From assembly GCA_017883285.1 (NCBI GenBank), contig JADGNV010000050.1, positions 1 through 37,933 on the forward strand: a stretch of 37,933 nucleotides of DNA, written 5' to 3'. The notes under the pieces are model-generated. The model saw nothing but the letters and a program-made list of their open reading frames with translations, made no database searches and was not told the DNA's origin. The DNA comes from Candidatus Aminicenantota bacterium. GTDB lineage: Bacteria; Acidobacteriota; Aminicenantia; Aminicenantales; UBA4085. Shown in pieces: positions 31,427-37,933 of the stretch. Numbering within the stretch: position 1 is the stretch's first letter; the number at the start of each line of letters is the position of its first letter. A program made the translations under genes and the position numbers.

Positions 31427-32856
31427 ACGTCACCGCCGCGCTCCTCCCCCTCCTGATCGTCGTCGTCGGCGCCATTCTCGTCCTGCTCCTCGAAGCGTTC
31501 TGGAAACGGACCGACAAGACCCCGCTGGCGATGCTGTCGATCGCCGCGATTCTGGGAAGCGCGGCGGCCGCGGTGCGGCTGTGGGGCGCGGGCGCCTCGG
31601 CGTTCGGGGGCATGCTCCGCCTCGACGATGCGGCCCTGGTCTTCACGATGATCTTCTTCGTCACGGTCGTCTTCACGATCCTGATCGCGCTCCGCTACCT
31701 CCCCCGTCAGAACGCGAACTTCGGGGAGTTCTACGGACTCCTGCTCCTCGCCCTGGCCGGCCTCATGATTATGGTCTCCTCGTCCAACCTGATCGTCGTC
31801 CTTCTCGGCCTCGAAACCCTGTCCGTGGCGAGCTACGCCCTGGCCGGCTTGAAGCGCGACGACGACAAGGCGCTGGAGGCCGCAATCAAGTATTTCCTCA
31901 TGGGCAGCTTCGCCAGCGGCTTCCTCATCTTCGGCCTCGCCCTCCTCTTCGGCATGGCCCATACGCTCGAGATTCCGGGCGTGACGGCCGCGTTCGCCGC
32001 CCCCGAAGGCGCGACCCTTCTCGGCCTTGCCGGACTTGTCCTGGTCCTCATCGGATTCGCCTTCAAGATCGCCCTGGTCCCCTTCCACATGTGGTCGCCC
32101 GACGTTTATCAAGGGGCCCCGACGCCCGTCACGGCGTTCTTCGTGGTCGGGCCGAAGGCCGCCGGCTTCGCCATCCTTTTCAAGCTCGTCGCCCCCTATG
32201 CGCCCCAGGCCCTGCGATCGCAGAAGATCCTGACCATGCTGGGGGTCCTGGCCGCCCTGACGATGCTCGTCGGGAGCCTGACCGCCCTCCGCCAGCGGAA
32301 CGTGAAGCGCCTCCTCGCCTATTCGAGCATTGCCAACGCCGGCTATATGATGCTGGCCGTCATTTCGGGGGACGGCGCCGGGCTGATGTTCTTTCTGGCC
32401 GCCTACCTCTTCATGAGCTTCGGCGCCTTCGGCTCGCTCATCGCCATGGGCGGCGGCGGCCGGGAGTTCCACGAGCTCGAGGATTTCGCCGGCATAGGAT
32501 TCAAGTATCCCTGGATCGGGGGCTTGTTCTCGATTTTCCTCATCGCCCTCGCCGGGTTCCCTCCCCTGGGCGGGTTCCTGGCCAAATATTATGTCTTCAG
32601 CGAGGCGGTCAAGAAGGGGCTGACGCCGCTCGTCTTGATCGGTCTGCTGGCCAGCTTGATTTCGGCCTATTATTATCTGCGGATCATCGTCTTCATGTAC
32701 ATGCGCGAGCCCGAGCGGAACATCGACCTCGATGTCGAAAACCCGGCGCTCTACCTCGTCCTCTTTCTCTGCCTCTACGGCGTCCTTCAGCTCGGACTGT
32801 TTCCGGGCAACGTCCTCTTCGTCTTCAAGCAGGCCGCGGCCTCGCTATTTCTGTAG
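31423..32856 (+). CDS. nuoN: NADH-quinone oxidoreductase subunit N
   Basis: A 477-residue antiporter-like subunit, the third proton channel. E131 in LLGLETLSVASYALAGLKR and K215 in FAFKIALVPFHMWSPDVYQGAPTPVTAFF are the conserved pair. The start overlaps the nuoM stop (ATGA); a much longer open frame upstream only shadows nuoM. It ends the complex I genes; the next gene, an outer-membrane porin, follows 25 bp later with its own strong ribosome site and could be on the same transcript. Confidence 0.96.
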   Translation: MNVTAALLPLLIVVVGAILVLLLEAFWKRTDKTPLAMLSIAAILGSAAAAVRLWGAGASAFGGMLRLDDAALVFTMIFFVTVVFTILIALRYLPRQNANFGEFYGLLLLALAGLMIMVSSSNLIVVLLGLETLSVASYALAGLKRDDDKALEAAIKYFLMGSFASGFLIFGLALLFGMAHTLEIPGVTAAFAAPEGATLLGLAGLVLVLIGFAFKIALVPFHMWSPDVYQGAPTPVTAFFVVGPKAAGFAILFKLVAPYAPQALRSQKILTMLGVLAALTMLVGSLTALRQRNVKRLLAYSSIANAGYMMLAVISGDGAGLMFFLAAYLFMSFGAFGSLIAMGGGGREFHELEDFAGIGFKYPWIGGLFSIFLIALAGFPPLGGFLAKYYVFSEAVKKGLTPLVLIGLLASLISAYYYLRIIVFMYMREPERNIDLDVENPALYLVLFLCLYGVLQLGLFPGNVLFVFKQAAASLFL

Positions 32857-32881
32857 TATTCGAAAGGTGTAAGGAGGATCC

Positions 32882-34237
32882 ATGAAAAAACACCTGATCG
32901 TCGCTGTGTTGGTGCTTTGCATCGTCCCGGCGTCCTTCGCGACGCTCGTGACGAACATGAACCAAAGCGCCATGTATCTCCGGCTGCTCTCGCGGAACGC
33001 CTCGACCGACGTCGACGCGGTCTACTACAATCCGGCCGGATTGACGTCCCTCAAGGACGGCTGGCACATCGGCCTGAACAACCAGACCGTGCTCCAGACC
33101 AAGACCGTCAAAAACGAATTTCCGCTTCTCAACAACGGCACGTACGACGGCAAGGTCAACGTCCCCTTCTTCCCCGATCTGTTTCTGGCCTACAAGAAGG
33201 GCCCCCTCGCCCTGTCATTCGGCTTCGGCCCCGCGGCGGGCGGAGGCACGGCCGATTTCACGCGCGGCCTGCCCTCCTTCGAATGGCAATTCGCCACGCT
33301 GCCGGGCTTGATCTCCGGGATGGGAATTCCGACCACGAAGTACTCCGCGGACATCGCCTTCAAGGGAAGCTCGATCTACCTCGGCTTCCAGTTCAATGTC
33401 TCGTACGCGTTCAACGACATGATCTCGGGTGCGATCGGGGCGCGCTATATCTCCGCCACGAACACGTACACGGGACACATCCAGAACGTCATGGTCAATC
33501 CGAATTTCCCCCCCTACGGCTTCACGGGGACCATGGTTAAGGGCACCGTGTTCTTCACGACCGTCGGCCAGCCGGCCTACGCGGCCATGGTGGGCGACAA
33601 GTCCGTGGACGCCAAGCAGACCGCCTCCGGATTCGCGCCTATCATCAGCCTGAATTTCACGCCGATGGCCGGCCTGAACGTCTCGGCCAAGTATGAATTC
33701 CAGACCAAGCTCGAGTTCACGAACGCCACCACGGTCGACGACACCGGGCTGTTCCCCAACGGGGCGACGGAACGGGGCGACATCCCCGCCTTCCTGTCTC
33801 TGGGCGCGGAATGGATGGTCCTGCCCGAGCTCAAGGCGACGGCCTCCTTCAATTACTTCTTCGACAAGAACGCGAATTGGGCGGGCCGCGAGGCGTTCGT
33901 CAACTCCAATTCCTTCGACCTCGCGGTCGGCTTCGAATACGCCCTGTCGAACATGTTCCTGATCAGCGCGGGCTATCTGCACACCCAGTTCGACCTGGCG
34001 CCCGGCTACCAATCCGACCTGGCCCACGACATGGGCGCCGACACATTCGGCGGCGGGTTCCGGATCAAGCTCAGCCCGGCCTTCGACATCGATCTGTCGG
34101 CCATGAATGTCGGCTACAAGACCGACCAGAAGTCGATCACCTACCTCACCTCGACCGGCGCCAACCTCGGCGCCTACCTGGAGCACTATTCCCGGAAGAC
34201 GTTCGCCTTCGCCCTGGCGTTGAACTTCCACCTGTAA
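32882..34237 (+). CDS. OmpP1/FadL/TodX-family outer-membrane transport protein
   Basis: A 451-residue protein with a signal peptide (MKKHLIVAVLVLCIVPASFA) and the FadL-family N-terminus, including the NASTDVDAVYYNPAGLTSLKDGWHIGLNN segment, followed by many amphipathic strands and a terminal aromatic strand ending ALALNFHL. FadL-type barrels let hydrophobic molecules such as long-chain fatty acids or aromatics cross the outer membrane by lateral diffusion. The ligand here is unknown. The ribosome site AAGGAGG is near perfect. A terminator follows at 34259. Confidence 0.88.
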   Translation: MKKHLIVAVLVLCIVPASFATLVTNMNQSAMYLRLLSRNASTDVDAVYYNPAGLTSLKDGWHIGLNNQTVLQTKTVKNEFPLLNNGTYDGKVNVPFFPDLFLAYKKGPLALSFGFGPAAGGGTADFTRGLPSFEWQFATLPGLISGMGIPTTKYSADIAFKGSSIYLGFQFNVSYAFNDMISGAIGARYISATNTYTGHIQNVMVNPNFPPYGFTGTMVKGTVFFTTVGQPAYAAMVGDKSVDAKQTASGFAPIISLNFTPMAGLNVSAKYEFQTKLEFTNATTVDDTGLFPNGATERGDIPAFLSLGAEWMVLPELKATASFNYFFDKNANWAGREAFVNSNSFDLAVGFEYALSNMFLISAGYLHTQFDLAPGYQSDLAHDMGADTFGGGFRIKLSPAFDIDLSAMNVGYKTDQKSITYLTSTGANLGAYLEHYSRKTFAFALALNFHL

Positions 34238-34258
34238 GAACGCAGACGGTCGAAACCG

Positions 34259-34304
34259 ACAGGGGCCGGGCGCGCCACCCGGCGCTAGGCCCCTGTTTTT
34301 CTTT
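34259..34304 (+). terminator. Intrinsic terminator after the FadL-type gene
   Basis: ACAGGGGCC (34259-34267) pairs with GGCCCCTGT (34288-34296), with a smaller GC hairpin inside the loop, and is followed by TTTTT and CTTT. This is a canonical rho-independent terminator and closes the nuo-FadL transcript. Confidence 0.88.
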
Positions 34305-34328
34305 CCCTAGAGCGCCTCTGCCCTCAGT

Positions 34329-34355
34329 TTGACCCGATTGCGGGAATCATGTAAT
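34329..34355 (+). promoter_or_regulatory. Possible promoter of the flavoprotein gene
   Basis: TTGACC (34329-34334) and TGTAAT (34350-34355), both 5/6 matches to consensus, stand 15 bp apart, shorter than the usual 16-18. They lie between a terminator and the next start codon (34364), where a promoter is expected. A transcript from here would be nearly leaderless. Confidence 0.35.
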
Positions 34356-34363
34356 CTGGCGCC

Positions 34364-35575
34364 ATGGTCAAGGTCTTCGATGCCGCCGTCGTCGGAGGCG
34401 GCGCGGCGGGACTCACGGCCGCGATCACGGCCGCCCGGCGCGGACGATCCGTAGTGATCCTCGAACGGATGCCGCGGCTGGGCAAGAAAATCCTCGTCAC
34501 GGGCGGCGGCCGCTGCAACCTCGTCAACGAGGTCCTCGACCCCGCGTCCTACAACTCGACATCCGACGACATCGTCGCGGCGGTTCTCGGCCGGTTCGGG
34601 TCCCTGCCCATCCGCCTTTTCTTCAAGGGATTGGGCTTGGAGACCATCGCTGAAAGCGACGGACGTATCTTTCCGGCCACCAACCAGGCCGCCTCGGTGC
34701 TGAAGGTCCTCGAGATGGAGATCGCCGGGCGGGGCGTCGCGGTTGAGTTTAACTTCGATGTCGTGCGGATCGACGTCCAGGGCGACGGCTTCCTGCTACA
34801 GGCCGGGAACGGCCGAAAAATGGAAGCCCGGGCAGTCATCCTCGCCGGCGGAGGAAAGTCCTATCCCGCTTTGGGCTCGAACGGCAGCGGGTATCGACTG
34901 GCCGAGGCCTTCGGCCATCATCTCGTTCCCCCGGTCCCGAGCGCCGTTCCGCTCCTCGTCAAAGACCGGCTGAGCCATCTTCTCCAGGGTCAGAGGATCC
35001 GGGCCCGGGCGACCGCGCTCGTGGACGGAACCGCCCGCGAAACAGCCGAAGGAGACGTCCTCTTCGCGGCCTACGGTCTTTCGGGGACCGCGATCCTCGA
35101 CGTGAGCGATAGCCTCTCCCTGGCTCTCCACCGGGAGCACGGCCGCCGGACCGACGTCGCACTCGACCTGGTGCCTTTTCTCAGGCGAGATGATCTCGCC
35201 TCCGAATTCGCCTCGCGCCTCCGGTCCGGATGGGCGGTCGCGGACCTGATTTCGGGAATCCTCCCCGAGAAGTTCCGGATCATGATCGGCGAAATCCTCC
35301 CGGGCAAGCCCCAGGACCCCGAGGCCGGCGCGGCGGCCCTCGCCTCCGCGCTCAAGAACAAGATCTTCTCCGTTCAGGGAACAAGGGGCTGGAACGAAGC
35401 GGAATTCACCTCCGGAGGCATCGACGCCCGGGAGGTCGATCCCCGGACGATGCAATCCCGCTATCGCCAAGGGCTATATCTGGCCGGGGAGCTCCTCGAC
35501 GTCCAAGGCAAACGGGGCGGCTATAATCTGGCCTGGGCCTGGGCCTCCGGCTACGTGGCCGGCGATTCCGTCTAA
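34364..35575 (+). CDS. HI0933/YhiN/BaiN-family FAD-dependent oxidoreductase
   Basis: A 403-residue flavoprotein with an N-terminal dinucleotide fold (VVGGGAAGLTAAITAARRG, 10-27) and the family hallmark LGKKILVTGGGRCNLVNE. Further landmarks are ILAGGGKSYPALGSNGSGYRLAEAFGH and, at the C-terminus, FTSGGIDAREVDPRTMQSR and GLYLAGELLDVQGKRGGYNLAWAWASGYVAG. Family members include BaiN, implicated in bile-acid dehydroxylation in clostridia, and otherwise uncharacterised proteins; the substrate cannot be inferred. No ribosome site is evident before the ATG. Confidence 0.9.
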   Translation: MVKVFDAAVVGGGAAGLTAAITAARRGRSVVILERMPRLGKKILVTGGGRCNLVNEVLDPASYNSTSDDIVAAVLGRFGSLPIRLFFKGLGLETIAESDGRIFPATNQAASVLKVLEMEIAGRGVAVEFNFDVVRIDVQGDGFLLQAGNGRKMEARAVILAGGGKSYPALGSNGSGYRLAEAFGHHLVPPVPSAVPLLVKDRLSHLLQGQRIRARATALVDGTARETAEGDVLFAAYGLSGTAILDVSDSLSLALHREHGRRTDVALDLVPFLRRDDLASEFASRLRSGWAVADLISGILPEKFRIMIGEILPGKPQDPEAGAAALASALKNKIFSVQGTRGWNEAEFTSGGIDAREVDPRTMQSRYRQGLYLAGELLDVQGKRGGYNLAWAWASGYVAGDSV

Positions 35576-35597
35576 AGGGAGGCCGAGGCGCGCTTTC

Positions 35598-37862
35598 TTG
35601 GAACGGACCGCGAACCCGAACATGAAAAATATCCTGGCCGATTTGACCGAATCCCAAAAAGAGGCCGTGACGCACGGGGCCGGCCCCCTTCTCGTCCTGG
35701 CCGGGCCGGGGTCGGGCAAGACCCGGGTCATCACCCGGCGGATCGCTTGGCTGATTTCGTCCGGCGTCCCGCCCCACCGCATCCTGGCGGTCACATTCAC
35801 GAACAAGGCGGCCGAGGAGATGAGATCGCGCCTCCGGGCGATGGACGTCCCGCCGGGATCGACCCTCTGCACCTTCCACAGTCTCTGCACCCGCCTCCTC
35901 CGCGAATTCCCGGCGGAAGCCGGCGTCGTCGCCCGATTCTCGATCTACGATCAGGCCGACCAGAAAGCCGTGCTCCGGGAGATCTACAAAGAAAAAAGCC
36001 TCGATGTTCAGACCTATCCGCCCGCCGCGGTCCTCCGCCGGATCGGGCGGGACAAGAGCGGGCTCTCCCGGAGCGGGACCCGATTCCGCGAAGATTTTAG
36101 CGCCGGGTTGTCCGCGACGTCTGCGACGACCAGGTCGTCTTTGACGACCGAGTCGACCGGGTCGTCCGAGGCCCTCTTAAAGGAAATCGCCGAATCCTAT
36201 GAACGTAAACTCGCCTCCGCGGGGGCTTTGGATTTCGACGATCTGCTGGGGAGAACGGCGGAACTTCTGAAATCCCGCGACGACATCCGGGCGAAGCTCG
36301 GCCGCCGCTACGAATACCTCATGGTCGACGAATATCAGGACACCAACACCTGCCAATACCGAATCGCCCGCGACCTCGCCCGCGAACACGGCAACCTATT
36401 CGTCACGGGGGACCCGGATCAGTCTATCTACGGTTGGCGGGGCGCGGACATCGAAAACATCCTGGCTTTCGAGCGCGATTTTCCCGGATCGCCCGTCATC
36501 CGCCTCGAGGAGAATTTCCGCTCCACCCCTCAAGTCCTGCATTTGGCCGACCGGCTGATCCGGTCGAATGTCCGCCGCAAGGAAAAACGCCTGATCTCGC
36601 GCCGGGCGGAAGGGGCGGCCCCGCGTCTCTATCGTTATGCCGACGAGCACGAGGAGGCCCTGGGCGCGGCCTCCTGGATCCGGACGATGCGCGAAGATCA
36701 GGAGATCGAATACAAGCGCATCGCCGTCTTTTACCGGACAAATGCCATGAGCCGGGTCCTCGAAGAAGCGCTTGTCCGAGCGCACATTCCCTATCAGATC
36801 GTCAAAGGCCTCGAATTCCTGCAACGGCGCGAAATCAAGGATATGCTGGCCTACCTGCGTATTCTGGCCAATCCCGCGGACGAGATTTCGCTGCTGCGCA
36901 TCATCAACCGGCCGGCGCGCGGCATCGGCGAAACCACGGTCCGGAAGCTCCTGGCCTCAGCCCGCTCCTCGGAGAAGGATTTCTGGAGCCTCCTTGAGAA
37001 CCCCTCTGAGATCAAGGAGCTTTCCCCGGCCTCCGTATCGCGTCTGGGAAAATTCGTCGAGCTCGTCCGGGGCCTGCAGTCCTGTCTCGAGGCGTCCGTC
37101 GCGGACATCGCCCGGGAAATCTACCTCCGGAGCGGCCTCAAAGAAGTCCTGCGCGAGGAAAAGAACGAAGATGCCATGGAGAACGTGGAAGAGCTGATCC
37201 GATCGGCCGAGGAGTTCGACGCGGAATTCGCCTCGGCGGGCGGGCTGGCCCTGTTCCTGCACCAGACGGCTCTCATGAGCGACGTCGACGGCTACGACGA
37301 GGCCGCGGGCGCGGTCTCGCTCATGACCCTGCATTCGGCCAAAGGGCTCGAATTCGCGGCCGTCCTGATCGTGGGGGTCGAGGAGGGGATGATCCCCCAT
37401 TTCCGGAGCACGGAAGAGGGCCGCGATCTCGAAGAGGAGCGGCGCCTGCTTTTCGTTGGAATCACCCGGGCCGAGCGCATCCTCGCCCTCAGCCATGCGC
37501 GGACCCGGACGATGCATGGCGTCTCGCGGCCGGCCGCTCTGTCCACTTTCCTCAAGGATATCGATGGGCTGGAGGTCGTTCCGTCCCCGCTTCTCACGGG
37601 GGCGTTTGGCACCCGGCCCTCGGTCCGCGACGCCGGGGGGCCGATCTCCGTCGCCGCTTCTCCCCAAGCCGACAGCGTCGATGGGCCGTCCGGCGCCGTG
37701 TTAAAAACCGGGGACAGGGTCAAGCACCCGTCTATCGGCCCGGGACGGATCGAGCTGATCATTCCCGACGGGGAGAGGAGCCGGGTCGTGATCAAGTTCG
37801 ATTCGGGCGCCCGCCTGACGCTTGTCCTGAAATTCGCCCGGCTCGAACCGCTCGATCGATAA
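35598..37862 (+). CDS. UvrD/PcrA-type superfamily 1 DNA helicase with palindromic repeat insert
   Basis: A 754-residue 3'-5' DNA helicase with all SF1A motifs: I AGPGSGKTR (about 35-43), Ia TFTNKAAEEM, II DEYQDTN (from D244), III TGDPDQSIYGWRGADI, IV EENFRSTPQVL, V SLMTLHSAKGLEFAAVLIVG, VI EERRLLFVGITRAE. The C-terminus has the UvrD-type GDRVKHPSIGPGRIELI segment. A TTG start at 35598 has GAGG 9 nt upstream; the ATG at 35622 (MKNILADLTESQKEAV) fits the family but lacks a ribosome site. Residues about 171-191, in subdomain 1B before ALDFDDLLGR, are encoded by the palindromic repeat and are identical over 16 residues to pbpC. The site is a tolerant surface region, so activity is probably kept. 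Confidence 0.94.
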   Translation: MERTANPNMKNILADLTESQKEAVTHGAGPLLVLAGPGSGKTRVITRRIAWLISSGVPPHRILAVTFTNKAAEEMRSRLRAMDVPPGSTLCTFHSLCTRLLREFPAEAGVVARFSIYDQADQKAVLREIYKEKSLDVQTYPPAAVLRRIGRDKSGLSRSGTRFREDFSAGLSATSATTRSSLTTESTGSSEALLKEIAESYERKLASAGALDFDDLLGRTAELLKSRDDIRAKLGRRYEYLMVDEYQDTNTCQYRIARDLAREHGNLFVTGDPDQSIYGWRGADIENILAFERDFPGSPVIRLEENFRSTPQVLHLADRLIRSNVRRKEKRLISRRAEGAAPRLYRYADEHEEALGAASWIRTMREDQEIEYKRIAVFYRTNAMSRVLEEALVRAHIPYQIVKGLEFLQRREIKDMLAYLRILANPADEISLLRIINRPARGIGETTVRKLLASARSSEKDFWSLLENPSEIKELSPASVSRLGKFVELVRGLQSCLEASVADIAREIYLRSGLKEVLREEKNEDAMENVEELIRSAEEFDAEFASAGGLALFLHQTALMSDVDGYDEAAGAVSLMTLHSAKGLEFAAVLIVGVEEGMIPHFRSTEEGRDLEEERRLLFVGITRAERILALSHARTRTMHGVSRPAALSTFLKDIDGLEVVPSPLLTGAFGTRPSVRDAGGPISVAASPQADSVDGPSGAVLKTGDRVKHPSIGPGRIELIIPDGERSRVVIKFDSGARLTLVLKFARLEPLDR
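36107..36169. repeat. Palindromic 9/18-bp periodic repeat, copy in the helicase gene
   Basis: Seven 9-mers follow each other in frame: GTTGTCCGC, GACGTCTGC, GACGACCAG, GTCGTCTTT, GACGACCGA, GTCGACCGG, GTCGTCCGA. Bases 36119-36168 are identical to 17707-17756 in pbpC and occupy the same codon phase, encoding SATTRSSLTTESTGSS. Palindromes lie at 36125-36139 and 36143-36166. The element is exactly 63 bp if bounded by the periodicity, a multiple of three. Confidence 0.85.
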
Positions 37863-37869
37863 CGCAGGC

Positions 37870-37933
37870 TCAGGAGTATTCCTCGCCGGTCGCGAGAAGG
37901 CCGGATTTCCCGCCCACGAGGTCCGCGAAAAAC
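37870..37933 (-). CDS. 3' end of an unidentified gene
   Basis: On the minus strand a frame is open from the window edge and ends with TGA at 37872-37870, giving FFADLVGGKSGLLATGEEYS. It begins 7 bp after the helicase stop in convergent orientation. Twenty residues are too few to name a family, and the frame could be chance. Confidence 0.35.
   Translation of the reverse strand, partial: FFADLVGGKSGLLATGEEYS

Overview
The window (about 38 kb, high GC, densely packed, mostly plus strand) reads as chromosomal DNA of a Gram-negative, probably anaerobic or fermentative, peptide/amino-acid-using bacterium. Outer-membrane barrels, a lipoprotein alpha-2-macroglobulin with PBP1C, secreted peptidases, a CBM9-like protein, a fused formiminotransferase-cyclodeaminase and a partial complex I cluster would fit the Acidobacteriota/Aminicenantota neighbourhood. 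That placement is an inference from gene content, not something the sequence proves.

Layout. 1-334: 3' end of a CBM9-like gene, then a terminator. 457-4938: two M16-type proteins translated in tandem, followed by ftcD; a membrane diguanylate cyclase follows (4959-5693). 5712-8190 (minus): znuB-znuC-znuA metal ABC transporter. 8191-8509: intergenic region with divergent promoters around a roughly 165-bp palindromic element flanked by 8-bp direct repeats. 8510-9967: pepD, closed by a strong terminator. 10101-18100: a thioester alpha-2-macroglobulin and pbpC overlapping by 4 bp. 18267-24827: ridA, an FmdB-type zinc ribbon, hyuA, hyuB, a small outer-membrane barrel and a subtilisin-like protease, closely spaced or overlapping. 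24941-26813 (minus): an M24 Xaa-Pro aminopeptidase and a NusG/RfaH-like paralogue, bracketed by inverted copies of a 19-bp hairpin. 26979-27055 (minus): initiator tRNA-fMet with a consensus promoter. 27172-32856: nuoJKLMN only. 32882-34237: FadL-type porin and terminator. 34364-35575: HI0933/BaiN-type flavoprotein. 35598-37862: UvrD/PcrA helicase, then the 3' end of an unidentified minus-strand gene.

Themes. Several genes concern protein and amino-acid breakdown: M16 pair, PepD, Xaa-Pro aminopeptidase, subtilase, FtcD for histidine breakdown, HyuAB for cyclic amides, and RidA for reactive enamines. Others concern the envelope (A2M-PBP1C, FadL, OMP) and energy conservation (Nuo).

The most unusual signal is a short repeat family with 9/18-bp periodicity made of palindromic units (GACGACC-N-GGTCGTC plus a 3-nt spacer). 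It occurs in the reading frame of pbpC, in the reading frame of the UvrD helicase (50 bp identical to the pbpC copy and in the same frame), and in the opposite orientation directly upstream of ridA. Paired base changes in the two arms of several units point to constraint at the nucleic-acid level, so this looks like a dispersed protein-coding palindromic element. Other notable points are the loss of both zinc-binding histidines in the M16 pair, the membrane-arm-only nuo cluster with a nearly leaderless promoter, and the 165-bp MITE/REP-like palindrome.
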